Assembly: GCA_963664935.2 (NCBI GenBank)
Contig: CAXXSE010000003.1
Coordinates: forward strand, 6,050 to 70,049
DNA from: G963664935 sp963664935
Lineage (GTDB): Bacteria > Pseudomonadota > Gammaproteobacteria > Methylococcales > G963664935
Length of the DNA stretch: 64,000 nucleotides
Reading direction: 5' to 3'
In this document: piece after piece, positions 37,997 through 46,849 of the stretch
Position numbering within the stretch: position 1 is the first letter of the stretch
Layout: every line of letters starts with the position of its first letter
Made by a program: the position numbers and the translations under genes
The notes under the pieces: generated by a model
The model's database searches: none
What the model was told of the DNA's origin: nothing
The model's input: the letters and a program-made list of their open reading frames with translations, nothing else

Positions 37997-38494
37997 TCAA
38001 TTATTCCCTCCCAACACAAACCGCGCCTGTTCATGACGCAACATTTCATAGGGGGACATAGGCTTGATGCCCAAACCTATGCAGGCATTGGGAATCTTGA
38101 TCTTCTTCGTGGAATTGGCAGGGACTTCGTGGGTCACAACGGTGAACCCGTGAGCCAATGCATGGGTGATCAGATAATAATCCGCGACTTGTAAAAAGGT
38201 ATTGACGGCTGCTGGTTCGTAGTTATGATGGCTGGTTGCCCACTGGCTTACCGTGGCGAACTGATCGGATACTTTTGTATCGGGTTTTAAGAAAAAGCCC
38301 GAATTTCGGTCGCTTGCCCACCGCGCTAATTCATCATCTCCTGCGTTGATTTAATCGCCCACCTTTTCAATGCTAAAGACTTTCTGTAATTTGTTATTTT
38401 CAATCAACCAATCCCAGAAGGCAGGGCAGAAGTCAAAACCATAATGAAGATTCTTGGCTTGAATAAAAATATTCGCATCAAGCAAATATCTCAT
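37997..38494 (-). pseudogene. DUF4411 family PIN-like protein, one in-frame stop
   Basis: 166 codons in one frame, starting MRYLLDANIFIQAKNLHYGF with the PIN-type first Asp and continuing CPAFWDWLIENN, EKVGD, then TAA at 38351-38353, INAGDDELARWA, then QVADYYLITHALAHGFTVVTHE with the later acidic residue, and ending EQARFVLGGNN. This is the DUF4411 layout. The expected residue at the stop is Glu (GAA to TAA). It overlaps the upstream HTH-ImmA gene by 4 bases; the two gene types are frequent partners and resemble a toxin-antitoxin pair. Confidence 0.75.
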
Positions 38495-39639
38495 GTTTCC
38501 GCGCTTAGCCTTTTCGCGGCTTCATAAAAAGTGGCGGACTTTTTGATACCGAGCATCTTAAAGGCATCCCGAAACAGCGTTTGACCTTCCAGCGTGCTAC
38601 TGACCAAAGCACTGGCGAACCGCTTGCTAACGCGCGCACCCATCGTTCGGTAGAAATCTCCACCCGTCCCGTCCCGTCGAGCTATTTTTTTAATACGCTC
38701 TAATTCTTCACGCCAGGTTTGCCAAAATATTTCACGGTTAATCGCGCCGAGATCATAGATTCGCCGCAAAATAACCAGGGTGCTGACTTTGTAGAAGCGT
38801 GCCAGCCGTTCCATTTCGGTTTGCAATACTTCGTCCAGCGAATAGTTGTTTTGCAAATCATCGAGAGGCACCAGCAGCTCAGCAGCCACCTGATCGCACC
38901 AACGCTCGGTTTGTTCATCGGGTTTCTCAACGGCTTGCGCATTGGAAACACCACTTTCACCGACCCAAATATGCGCCAATTCATGAGCCAGGGTAAACAT
39001 TTGCGCCGCCTTGGTATCACTGGCATTGATAAAGATCAGTGGCGCAAGATTATCCACCAGGGCAAAGCCACGAAATTCCTCTGGGTCAAGTTTGCGTTTA
39101 TTGTTGCTTCCCACGACACCGCTGACCATCACCAGGATGCCGATTTTCTCCGCCAGATCGACAAACAGCCGCAAAGCGTCCATCCAAGTGCGCACCTGAC
39201 CACGCGCCACAATATCAAAATGCAGTGTTTGACGAATTTCCGTTGCGACTCGTGGTATATCGGCATCAACGGTTGCGCTGCCAACAAAGTCAAGCGGTTC
39301 AGCCCGATGTATTTGCATGTAGTCGCGATACCATTCTTGCCGTTGCTGGCAGAGATAGATGGTTTCCAGAAGATCGGGACTGGGTTGATCCAATCGTGCG
39401 GAATCCATCGTGCGAAAATCGGGAATGGGCAAATGTTCTTGAGGCGGTTCTAGTAGGAAAAAGACCCCCAAAGGAACATGTGTTGCCTTGGCAAAGGCTT
39501 CGAGTTGTTTCAGTGTCGGTTGGCTTTTACCTTGTTCCCAATCTTGCAGTTTTGGAAACCGATTGAGCAGGGCAATGGGATCGAGACCTATCCGTTGCTG
39601 TGCCCAGTGTAAGAGTTTTGGCTCAACTGCTACTCGCAT
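38491..39639 (-). CDS. HTH-domain ImmA/IrrE family metallopeptidase
   Basis: 382 residues, the only undamaged gene of the restriction operon. An XRE-like HTH occupies about residues 10-60 (LNRFPKLQDWEQGKSQPTLKQLEAFAKA), followed by PIPDFRT. The zinc peptidase motif HELAH lies at residues 219-223, followed by a Glu-containing helix, as in ImmA/IrrE (DUF955) proteins. Such proteins cleave or regulate repressors of mobile elements. It lies between hsdM (48 bases upstream) and the DUF4411 gene (4-base overlap). Survival while neighbours decayed suggests it may still be under selection or simply escaped. Confidence 0.88.
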   Translation of the reverse strand: MRVAVEPKLLHWAQQRIGLDPIALLNRFPKLQDWEQGKSQPTLKQLEAFAKATHVPLGVFFLLEPPQEHLPIPDFRTMDSARLDQPSPDLLETIYLCQQRQEWYRDYMQIHRAEPLDFVGSATVDADIPRVATEIRQTLHFDIVARGQVRTWMDALRLFVDLAEKIGILVMVSGVVGSNNKRKLDPEEFRGFALVDNLAPLIFINASDTKAAQMFTLAHELAHIWVGESGVSNAQAVEKPDEQTERWCDQVAAELLVPLDDLQNNYSLDEVLQTEMERLARFYKVSTLVILRRIYDLGAINREIFWQTWREELERIKKIARRDGTGGDFYRTMGARVSKRFASALVSSTLEGQTLFRDAFKMLGIKKSATFYEAAKRLSAET

Positions 39640-39687
39640 AACCGCAAGTTTGCTATTACTTGAGAAGTATTCATTATTAATTCTTCG

Positions 39688-41496
39688 TCATACCAACACT
39701 TTCTTTTCCAATTCCACACTGCTTTCTTCCAATGCCAGAATATCGGCTTTAATCTCCGCCAGCGAACGTAAAGGCTTAAACTCGTAAAAATATTTGGTGA
39801 AGTTAATTTCATAACCCGTCTTGGTTTTCTTTTCATCAATCCAGGCATCAGGCAGATGAGGTATTACTTCCCGTTCAAAATATTCCTCAATGGTTTGTGG
39901 AACAAGCTTGCCGTTTTTGTTTTCTATTAAAAACGGGATATTTTCATAATCTCGTAGATCGGTATCGTGCTTTGGTTTACCTTTGCTTTTAATGATATTG
40001 CCATTTTCATCTTTTTGCGGTTGTTCCACCGTTATTCGCCAATTGCCAAAAAATTTATTGGGCAGAATTTTGACAAATTCATTGTCCAGAAAATCGCCAT
40101 ACAGTTTGGTAATAAAGCCAATCCCTTTGTTTTCACCATTTTCAGGGATTTGTTTGCGTTTATTGCCCAAAGAGCGGGGCATTTTTTCCCAGAAGCGGTT
40201 CAAGTCCCGCTTACTTTCTGCCACCAATTCTTTATCTTTACTACCCGTGGCGTTAATCAGTTGAATCTTGCCTTTGCGTTCACCGCTTTTGTGATTATTG
40301 AGAATCCAGATATACGTGGAAATACCCGTATTGTAAAAAAGTTGATCGGGCAGAGCGATCATGGCTTCGAGCCAGTCGTTTTCGATAATCCACTGACGGA
40401 TATTGCTTTCTCCGCTACCTGCTTGCCCCGTAAACAGTGGTGAACCGTTAAACACAATGCCAATACGACTACCCCCGTTCTCCGTTGTTTTCATTTTGGA
40501 AAGCATGTGCTGTAAAAACAGCAAAGAACCGTCATTGATGCGGGGCAGTCCTGCTCCGAAGCGACCCGCAAACCCCGAATTGGCGTGTTCGTCTTTGATG
40601 ATATTGGCGGCTTTTTTACAGTCTACCCCAAAAGGCGGATTAGAAAGCATGTAATCAAACTTCTCATCGCTTAACCCATCGACGGTAAAGGTGTTGCCAA
40701 ATTTTATATTGGTGGGATTCTGCCCTTTGATAAGCATATCGGACTTACAGATAGCCTAGGATTCGGGGTTTATCTCCTGCCCAAAAACTTCCAGTTTTGC
40801 TTGGGAGTTAAATGATTTAAGGTGCCTTTCGCCAATAGAAAGCATTCCTCCTGTTCCGCAAGCTGGGTCATACAAAGTTTTAACAATGCCCGCTTGCGTT
40901 AAGGCTTGGTGGTCAGCATTGAATAGCACATTGACCATTAGTTTGATGACTTCTCTGGGAGTGAAGTGTTCGCCAGCGGTTTCATTGGATTGTTCTGCAA
41001 AACGGCGTATCAGGTCTTCGAACACATAGCCCATTCGCATGGTGTCCATACTACTGAGATCGATGTCGGCAAATTTTTTGACCACCTGAAACAAAATATC
41101 CGCCTTGGGATCGTCCATACGCTCGATCTGATCATCAAAGCCGAAATATTCAATAATCTCACGGGCAGAAGCAGAATAACCGTTGACGTGGTTACGTAAA
41201 TTTGCGGCAATGTGATTGGGATCGGCTACCAACTTCGCAAAATCAAATCGACTACGGTTATGAAAATTAAACCCAGCGATTTTGTTCAAAGTGAGGTCTT
41301 TGGCGCTATAGGTGAGTTTTGCAACTTTAGGCAAATAATCCAGCACCTTTAGTTTGCTCTGTGCCAATACGCAATCCAATCGGCGCAATACCGTCATGGG
41401 TAAAATGACCTTGCCGTAATCCGACTGTTTGTAATCCCCACGAAGCAAGTCAGCCACTTCCCAGATCAAATTGGCTTTATCTTTAAACAGTGTCAT
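39688..41496 (-). pseudogene. hsdM: type I restriction modification methyltransferase HsdM, one in-frame TAG
   Basis: 602 codons in a single frame. The N-terminal half starts MTLFKDKANLIWEVADLLRG, with QSNETAGEHFTPREVIKLM and SAM motif I DPACGTGGMLS. At QEINPES the frame meets TAG (40756-40758); the family has a Tyr there (ESYAICKSDML). The frame resumes AICKSDMLIKGQNP with the catalytic NPPF motif (MLSNPPFGVD) and runs to 39688. One base change restores a full HsdM. It heads the operon; the promoter should lie in 41497-41780. Confidence 0.88.
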
Positions 41497-41779
41497 TTAT
41501 TCTCCATGGTTGTTTTTAATTCTGTGGCAGATAACGCCAGGTGTAGGGAACCCGCAAATGACTATTCAACTTTGTCCCCATCAATTACCATAATTATAGG
41601 AAACGGCTCTGATATGTAGATTATGAAAAAATCCTACATCTACGTTTGCTCATCAAAAACTGGATATCATCTCCCCTAGGAGAAAGGATCGCATACCGAT
41701 ACGTCTGATGCACGCTTCCGTGCGATCTAGTCATCTCTAGAGTCTTAAAAAGTTTACTTTGTGAGATACCGGCTTGTAA
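41497..41779. promoter_or_regulatory. divergent intergenic region between hsdM and the serine recombinase
   Basis: It must hold the promoter of the minus-strand hsd operon. I cannot pick out a confident -35/-10 pair. A palindromic patch (GATACGTCTGATGCAC...GTGCGATC) lies at 41697-41730. Confidence 0.35.
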
Positions 41780-41836
41780 TGTCTTAAATTATGTCTTATA
41801 TTTAGATTATCAAAACATTTAAAACATTATAAGACA
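41780..41836. promoter_or_regulatory. TGTCTTA repeats upstream of the serine recombinase (possible res site/operator)
   Basis: TGTCTTA at 41780-41786 and TGTCTTATA at 41792-41800 are followed by the inverse TATAAGACA at 41828-41836, ending 5 bases before the recombinase ATG. Such half-site arrays are expected for a resolvase binding site that also autoregulates. Confidence 0.5.
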
Positions 41837-41841
41837 CGTTC

Positions 41842-42384
41842 ATGACACAAATCGGCTACGCAAGAGTTTCCTCTATTGGGCAATCATTGGATATTCAGTT
41901 AGACAAACTGAACGGCTGTGACAAAATCTTCAAAGAAAAAAAGTCTGGAACCACCGCACAAAGACCCGCCTTCAAAGACTGTATGAATTATCTCAGAGAA
42001 GGCGATACGCTAGTCATTACCAGACTCGATCGGTTAGCCCGTTCTACATACCACCTTACCCAAATTGCCGAAGACCTCAAGAGCTGCAAAATCGGTCTTA
42101 GAGTCATCGACCAAAATATCGATACATCAACACCAACAGGAATGCTTCTATTTAATGTGCTGGCATCCATAGCGGAATTCGAAACCGAAATCAGAAAAGA
42201 ACGTCAATTAGAAGGAATCGCCAAGGCAAAGGAAAACGGTATTAAATTCGGGGCCAAGGCAAAATTAACTAAAGAACAGTTAGATGAGATGAAGGGAAAA
42301 CGAGAAGCAGGTGTTTTGATTAAAAATTTAATGAAGGAATATTCACTGTCAAAATCTAGTGTTTATCGTTTGATCCAGCGGTGA
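41842..42384 (+). CDS. serine recombinase, resolvase/invertase family
   Basis: 180 residues. The N-terminal catalytic domain has IGYARVSSIGQSLDIQ with the nucleophile Ser10, the Arg-containing segment LVITRLDRLARST near 65, and FNVLASIAEFETEIRKERQLEG near 110-125. A C-terminal HTH (LIKNLMKEYSLSKSSVYRLI) binds DNA. It is likely a resolvase or inversion enzyme of the island or of a plasmid progenitor. No frame damage. A small gene follows 43 bases later on the same strand. Confidence 0.9.
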   Translation: MTQIGYARVSSIGQSLDIQLDKLNGCDKIFKEKKSGTTAQRPAFKDCMNYLREGDTLVITRLDRLARSTYHLTQIAEDLKSCKIGLRVIDQNIDTSTPTGMLLFNVLASIAEFETEIRKERQLEGIAKAKENGIKFGAKAKLTKEQLDEMKGKREAGVLIKNLMKEYSLSKSSVYRLIQR

Positions 42385-42427
42385 AAAGATTTGAAAATGA
42401 GCAAATCAGAGGTGTTCGTTTAGAACG

Positions 42428-42844
42428 ATGATTGAGCCTGATTTTGATTTCATCAGCCAGCACACTGGGCATAATGATTACCTAAACTCACTTATCTTCA
42501 AAATTTTACAACTTGAGCACCAAGTAAAAAATGTTGAAGATAAATCATGGTATTTCAAGTCTGGAATCGAATCGCATAGAGCTAAATTGGATAATCTAAT
42601 TAACGATTACGACTCACTCAGGAACAGTGTTAATAGCAGCACCATTGACGAGGTGAAGAGATTACTTAAAAGAAAAGAAAAGGACTTGTCTAAGGCTGAA
42701 AACCGCATTTGGAGCGGAAGTCGCTGGATGAGATCAATGTATTTAAGCACCTTTAGGAGTAGGATTGATATTATCAAACTGCATTTGAATATTAAAAATG
42801 ATATTGCTGAAATTCCCAAACTAAAATTCTTTGGGGAACGTTGA
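42428..42844 (+). CDS. hypothetical protein rich in helix/coiled coil
   Basis: 138 residues, MIEPDFDFISQHTGHN onward. Residues about 25-100 are highly charged with heptad-like hydrophobics (LDNLINDYDSLRNSV, VKRLLKRKEKDLSKAEN), predicting a coiled coil. I do not recognise the family. It follows the recombinase and may be co-transcribed with it. Confidence 0.55.
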   Translation: MIEPDFDFISQHTGHNDYLNSLIFKILQLEHQVKNVEDKSWYFKSGIESHRAKLDNLINDYDSLRNSVNSSTIDEVKRLLKRKEKDLSKAENRIWSGSRWMRSMYLSTFRSRIDIIKLHLNIKNDIAEIPKLKFFGER

Positions 42845-43018
42845 GAAATCTTCGGTGCGGAGAGGCTATTGTAACGAATAACTGTAAAAGTCTCCGATCC
42901 TCGCCAACCGTCAAGTGATGTAAACTCCTTTCGACTGATGTTCAAAAATCGTTCGGTTGCTAGGACGATCCTACACCACTCCCAACAGTAGGTTATTATC
43001 CTACTCCTGTTAAACATA

Positions 43019-44434
43019 AGTCTTGTCCAATATGAAATGGCCCTGAACGGGAGCCGTGATTCCAACGTGAAACGGCCCTGTACCTGAGGAGTAATTTCTG
43101 CTCATGATGGTCACCTATGGTGATCTATATGAGTGACAAAAAGATAAAAACATTGGATGACGTCCGCATCTTTCTCGAAGGAACTGTGGAGGTTGAGTTT
43201 TCAATTACCAACAAGGAAGAGCGCTACCAGTGGATTCGGCGTACATTGGTCAAATTCAGTTATATCTCTTGCAGAAAGAACGGTAAGGGATTGATCATCC
43301 GCTATCTGGAGCAGGTGAGTGGCTATTCTCCACGGCAAGTGAAACGGCTGGTACAGCAATACAAAAAAACCGGATACATCAAGCGCCAACAGCGTACAGC
43401 ATCGGGATTTGAACGCTTCTACCGCCCTGAGGACGCAGTGCTGTTAGCTGAGACCGACAAGCTCCATGGGACACTCTGCGGTGCAGCCACCAAGAAGATC
43501 TGTGAGCGGATGCTTTTGATCTATGAGGATTATCGCTATGAGCGCTTAGCAAAGATTTCGGTTGCCCATCTCTATAATCTTCGTCATTCTACGTGTTATC
43601 AACGACAGCGCCGCCAGTTTGATAAAACCGCTTCAAAACGCTCTCAGATAGGCGAGCGACGAAAACCCAATTCAGAAGGTAAACCAGGCTTTCTACGGAT
43701 CGACACAGTCCATCAGGGCGACCTGGATGGGATCAAAGGGGTTTACCATATCAATGCGGTTGATGAAGTCCCGCAATTTGAATGTATATTCTCCGTAGAA
43801 CGGATTACTGAGCGTTTCATGATTCCGGTCCTGGAGATGCTGATCGAAATCTTCCCTTTTGTCATCCTGGCATTTCACGCGGATAACGGTTCGGAATACA
43901 TCAATCATACCGTGGCAAAACTGCTCGGAAAGCTCCATATTGACCTGACCAAATCACGCCCACGCCATTCCAACGACAATGCACTCGGCGAGTCCAAGAA
44001 CGGAACCATCATCCGCAAACATCTGGGGTACGACCATATCCCGGGGTACTGGGCGCCTCAACTTAATGAATTTCACAGAGAGTATTTCAACCCCTATATC
44101 AACTTCCATCGTCCTTGCTTTTTTCCTGTCCCAAAAGAAGACAACAAAGGAAAGGTGAAAAAGAGCTATCCCTACAAGTTAATGATGACACCCTACGAGA
44201 AGCTCAAATCATTACCTGATGCAAACCAATATCTCAAACTGGGAACCACCTTTAAAAAGCTGGATGCAATTGCCTTCTCAATCAGCGACAATGACGCAGT
44301 CAAACAGATGAATGAGGCCAAACGTAAACTTTTCAAAACCATCTTTGAGCAGGAGCGGAGTATTGCCTGATTTGCCTCTTCAGGTAGATTCTCTACCCCT
44401 CTGTTTCAGGGCCATTTATAGATTGGAATAGACT
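43019..44434 (+). mobile_element. 1,416-bp rve-type insertion sequence, copy D
   Basis: Ends and length as in the other copies. ACATA flanks it at 43014-43018 and, after one extra T, at 44436-44440, a slightly imperfect 5-base duplication. Confidence 0.9.
43129..44370 (+). CDS. IS transposase, rve/DDE integrase core (copy D)
   Basis: 413 residues. Compared with copy C it has Thr to Pro in NAVDEVPQFEC and Ala to Gly beside the catalytic Glu (NALGESKNG). The triad itself is kept; the proline lies in a core strand and may weaken activity. Confidence 0.85.
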   Translation: MSDKKIKTLDDVRIFLEGTVEVEFSITNKEERYQWIRRTLVKFSYISCRKNGKGLIIRYLEQVSGYSPRQVKRLVQQYKKTGYIKRQQRTASGFERFYRPEDAVLLAETDKLHGTLCGAATKKICERMLLIYEDYRYERLAKISVAHLYNLRHSTCYQRQRRQFDKTASKRSQIGERRKPNSEGKPGFLRIDTVHQGDLDGIKGVYHINAVDEVPQFECIFSVERITERFMIPVLEMLIEIFPFVILAFHADNGSEYINHTVAKLLGKLHIDLTKSRPRHSNDNALGESKNGTIIRKHLGYDHIPGYWAPQLNEFHREYFNPYINFHRPCFFPVPKEDNKGKVKKSYPYKLMMTPYEKLKSLPDANQYLKLGTTFKKLDAIAFSISDNDAVKQMNEAKRKLFKTIFEQERSIA

Positions 44435-44755
44435 TACATATTACATAAAACACAAACCCCAAGCGCCCAAAACAACTGACACGAGTAGATGAACAAAGCA
44501 CTAGTGGACTCACATTATTGGTTTATAACCTATTGTTATTGCTGCTACTTATGTATTAGCAAAACATGTGTCCTATATAGTAGTGCTAAAAATATATGAG
44601 GCGTTTATAGCAATAAAAACAACGAGTTAACAAATCTGTAACCCAAATTTGCGCACCTGCTCGTGTCATCTGTAAATATTCGGCCAACCCACCTTTACAA
44701 TCATTTCAAAAAATAGTATGGGACACAGGAGGAATAATCGTGTATAAAGCTGGGT

Positions 44756-45373
44756 ATGGAAATCTCCATCCAACATCCAGCCGACGCCAGCGTTCCCGTA
44801 GTGATCGGAGAGCTTGCTACCTACCGCTTTTCCGAAAACATAGTCCAACTGACTCAAGCAGAACATATTGAACTCAAGTGGAACGGAACCTATTGGAAGG
44901 CTCAGCATGAGCAATTAAAGAAAAAGCACGAAGCACTTAAGCAGGAAATTGAGTCAGCTCATGCGAAGATCAGAGATCTTAAGCAGCGGCTGTATGGCAA
45001 GAAGAATGAAAAAGGGACCACAAAACGAGATAAGCCCACGACGGATGACAAACCCACGTCTTCCCGCCCTCGTGGCCAACAAGCAGGAAGCCAAGGTCAT
45101 GGTCGCACCCCTCGGCCCGATCTGCCCATTATTGAAGAAGAGCGAGACGTCGCCCCTGAGGATAAAAAGTGCCACCATTGTGGGAAAGCCTATGTTCGAC
45201 TGTCGCAGACAGAGGACTCGGAGATTATCGAAGTCCAGGTCAAAGCTCATGTTCGCCGGATCAAGCGAAAGATGTACACCCAGGCCTGTGAGTGCGTGGG
45301 TGTGCCGGGCTCATCACGGCCTCACCGGCACCCTGCCGAGCGTTGGCCTGGTTCAAGGCCGATGGCGGTCTAA
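44756..45373 (+). CDS. IS66-family transposase N-terminal fragment (coiled coil and zinc-binding region)
   Basis: 205 codons. Residues 1-45 are non-typical; about 48-85 form a leucine-zipper-like coil (WKAQHEQLKKKHEALKQEI, KIRDLKQRLYGKKNEK). Then comes the Pro/Gly-rich RPRGQQAGSQGHGRTPRPDLP and a zinc-binding CHHCGKAY with the HVRRIKRKMYTQACEC segment, as in IS66 TnpC. Past GVPG the frame leaves the family: the next frame continues LITASPAPCR (IS66-like) and then enters DUF4338 sequence. The last about 25 residues of this frame are thus artefactual. Confidence 0.7.
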   Translation: MEISIQHPADASVPVVIGELATYRFSENIVQLTQAEHIELKWNGTYWKAQHEQLKKKHEALKQEIESAHAKIRDLKQRLYGKKNEKGTTKRDKPTTDDKPTSSRPRGQQAGSQGHGRTPRPDLPIIEEERDVAPEDKKCHHCGKAYVRLSQTEDSEIIEVQVKAHVRRIKRKMYTQACECVGVPGSSRPHRHPAERWPGSRPMAV

Positions 45374-46077
45374 AAGAAATGTCATGCCTTGCGATGTTAC
45401 GGATGGCCGCGGACGGCCTCATCACCCTGCCGCCGCCACGCTGTAAACCCCCGCAACAGAAAATCCAGTTCACCTCGCGAACCGATCCAAGGCCGGGCAT
45501 CACTCAACCGGTCCATGCGCTCCCCCCTGTTCAGTTCTGTCTGGTCGCGCATCGCGACCACTCCCGCTTGTGGAATGAGTACATCCATCGTTACCACTAC
45601 CTTGGGCACAAGCCGCTACCCGGCGCGCAACTTCGCTACTTCGTCACCATCGACCAACAGATTGTCGCCGCTTTGGGCTTTGGCGCCGCAGCCTGGCAGA
45701 CGGCACCTCGGGATCAGTTTATCGGCTGGAGCCACGATCAACGCCAAAATAACCTGCCGTTGATCGTTAACAATGCTCGTTTCCTGATCATGCCCTGGGT
45801 GGAATCAAAAAATCTTGCATCAAAAATCTTGGCTTTGGTGGTGCGCCGGCTTCCTCATGAATGGGAGAACCAATATGGCATTCGCCCGGTTCTATTGGAG
45901 ACTTTTGTCGATACGGAGCGTTTCACCGGCGCTTGCTACAAAGCGGCAAATTGGACCTATGTCGGGAAAACCAAAGGGCGTGGAAAACTAGGTACGGCGG
46001 GAAAACAGAGTGTTCCTATCAAGGATATATGGCTTTATCCGCTATGCCGTCAGTTCAAGAAACAGCTAACTCGCTAA
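45292..46077 (+). CDS. DUF4338 (DruA-like) protein, N-terminally joined to IS66 sequence
   Basis: The open frame gives 261 codons from a GTG; true DUF4338 similarity begins at FKADGGLKEMSC (about 45352). The core is well kept: LRMAADGLITLPPPR, then HRDHSRLWNEYIHRYHYLGHKPLPGAQLRYFV, FGAAAWQTAPRDQFIGW, NNARFLIMPWV, ETFVDTERFTGACYKAANW and VGKTKGRGK. The family includes DruA of the Druantia anti-phage system, but none of the other Druantia genes is present, so a defence role is not implied. About 50 residues of the usual N-terminus are missing. A one-base shift near 45310 would fuse it to the IS66 zinc region. Confidence 0.75.
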   Translation: MRGCAGLITASPAPCRALAWFKADGGLKEMSCLAMLRMAADGLITLPPPRCKPPQQKIQFTSRTDPRPGITQPVHALPPVQFCLVAHRDHSRLWNEYIHRYHYLGHKPLPGAQLRYFVTIDQQIVAALGFGAAAWQTAPRDQFIGWSHDQRQNNLPLIVNNARFLIMPWVESKNLASKILALVVRRLPHEWENQYGIRPVLLETFVDTERFTGACYKAANWTYVGKTKGRGKLGTAGKQSVPIKDIWLYPLCRQFKKQLTR

Positions 46078-46150
46078 TTCTATTGGGAGTGGGTTGGTCG
46101 AATATTTACTGTCATCTTATATTAACCAATTGGTTTTAAAGACTTTTTTA

Positions 46151-46840
46151 TCAATCAAAACTGCCGTATTTGCGGTATAATTCCTTTTCTAAACCCTTTT
46201 TTAGTTCTATCAACTCCGCCCTCTTTTCATTGTTCATATAGAACATGTTAATCTTATTTACGCAATATAGTTTAGTAAAAACGCCTAATGATCGGAGTAT
46301 CGGCAGACATTTCCGATTGTCAAAACCGAGGTCGGAAACTTTATATTCATTTTTAATGGAGCATTCTGCAGTAACAGCCAAGACGTTTCCGATCATTTTG
46401 AATATGTCATCTATGACACTGTCTAGTTTGTCTAGCACGCTATCGAGTTTCCGGCAAGGAGGTATCAGAGTTCGAAGTGCTTTAATGATTCGGACAACTC
46501 GTTTGTAATCGTTTTCCTGCATATTACGCACATCAATATTGCAATCGGCTAAAAATGCTGCAATACGATAGTCGCGGTTTTTAAACCAATTTTTTGGGTC
46601 TTCAATTGCTTGTTCAATTAAGTTTCCCAACTCATCATCTGGTTTTTCGGTAGGTTGATATATCAATGTCTCTTTTATATCCTTCCAAACGTCTGGATCG
46701 ATAATTGCCGTGACATTTTTACCATTGTCTCTCCATCCTGATGCTCTTCCACATGTGTTTTCAAACTCTCCTGCTAGTTTTTTTTTCCTAATTTCTTCCA
46801 TTTTTTGGGTTGTTGTGGCAAACATTGATGATACTGCCAT
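46151..46840 (-). CDS. hypothetical protein of the island replication operon
   Basis: 229 residues, MAVSSMFATTTQKMEEIRKK onward. It contains KDPKNWF-like acidic and aromatic segments (EDPKNWFKNRDYRIAAF near 80), and a C-terminal region that could be a winged helix (RSLGVFTKLYCVNKINMFYMNNEKRAELI) followed by a basic helix. I do not recognise the family. It starts 9 bases after the primase-like gene and is probably cotranslated; a replication initiator or DNA-binding accessory role is an inference. Confidence 0.6.
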   Translation of the reverse strand: MAVSSMFATTTQKMEEIRKKKLAGEFENTCGRASGWRDNGKNVTAIIDPDVWKDIKETLIYQPTEKPDDELGNLIEQAIEDPKNWFKNRDYRIAAFLADCNIDVRNMQENDYKRVVRIIKALRTLIPPCRKLDSVLDKLDSVIDDIFKMIGNVLAVTAECSIKNEYKVSDLGFDNRKCLPILRSLGVFTKLYCVNKINMFYMNNEKRAELIELKKGLEKELYRKYGSFD

Positions 46841-46849
46841 ATCTCGGAG

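Larger units (their letters stand above)
44672..46109 (+). mobile_element. compact IS66-type element carrying a DUF4338 (DruA-like) gene instead of a DDE transposase
   Basis: The left end GTAAATATTCGGCCAACCCAC is matched in inverse by the right end with one mismatch. The ends begin GTAA as in IS66, and an exact 8-base target duplication TGTCATCT flanks the element (44664-44671 and 46110-46117), also IS66-like. Inside are only an IS66 transposase N-terminal fragment and a DUF4338 gene; the DDE domain and the usual tnpA/tnpB accessory genes are missing. The clean duplication shows that this 1,438-base unit moved as such. It is either mobilised in trans or DUF4338 contributes to movement. Confidence 0.82.

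Noticed and set aside
39630..39848. 72-codon minus-strand frame overlapping the hsdM 3' end
   Set aside because: It lies out of frame within the clearly coding hsdM C-terminus.
45292..46077. A Druantia anti-phage system
   Set aside because: Only the DUF4338 (DruA-like) gene is present, inside an IS-type element; no druB-druE or other Druantia genes lie nearby.
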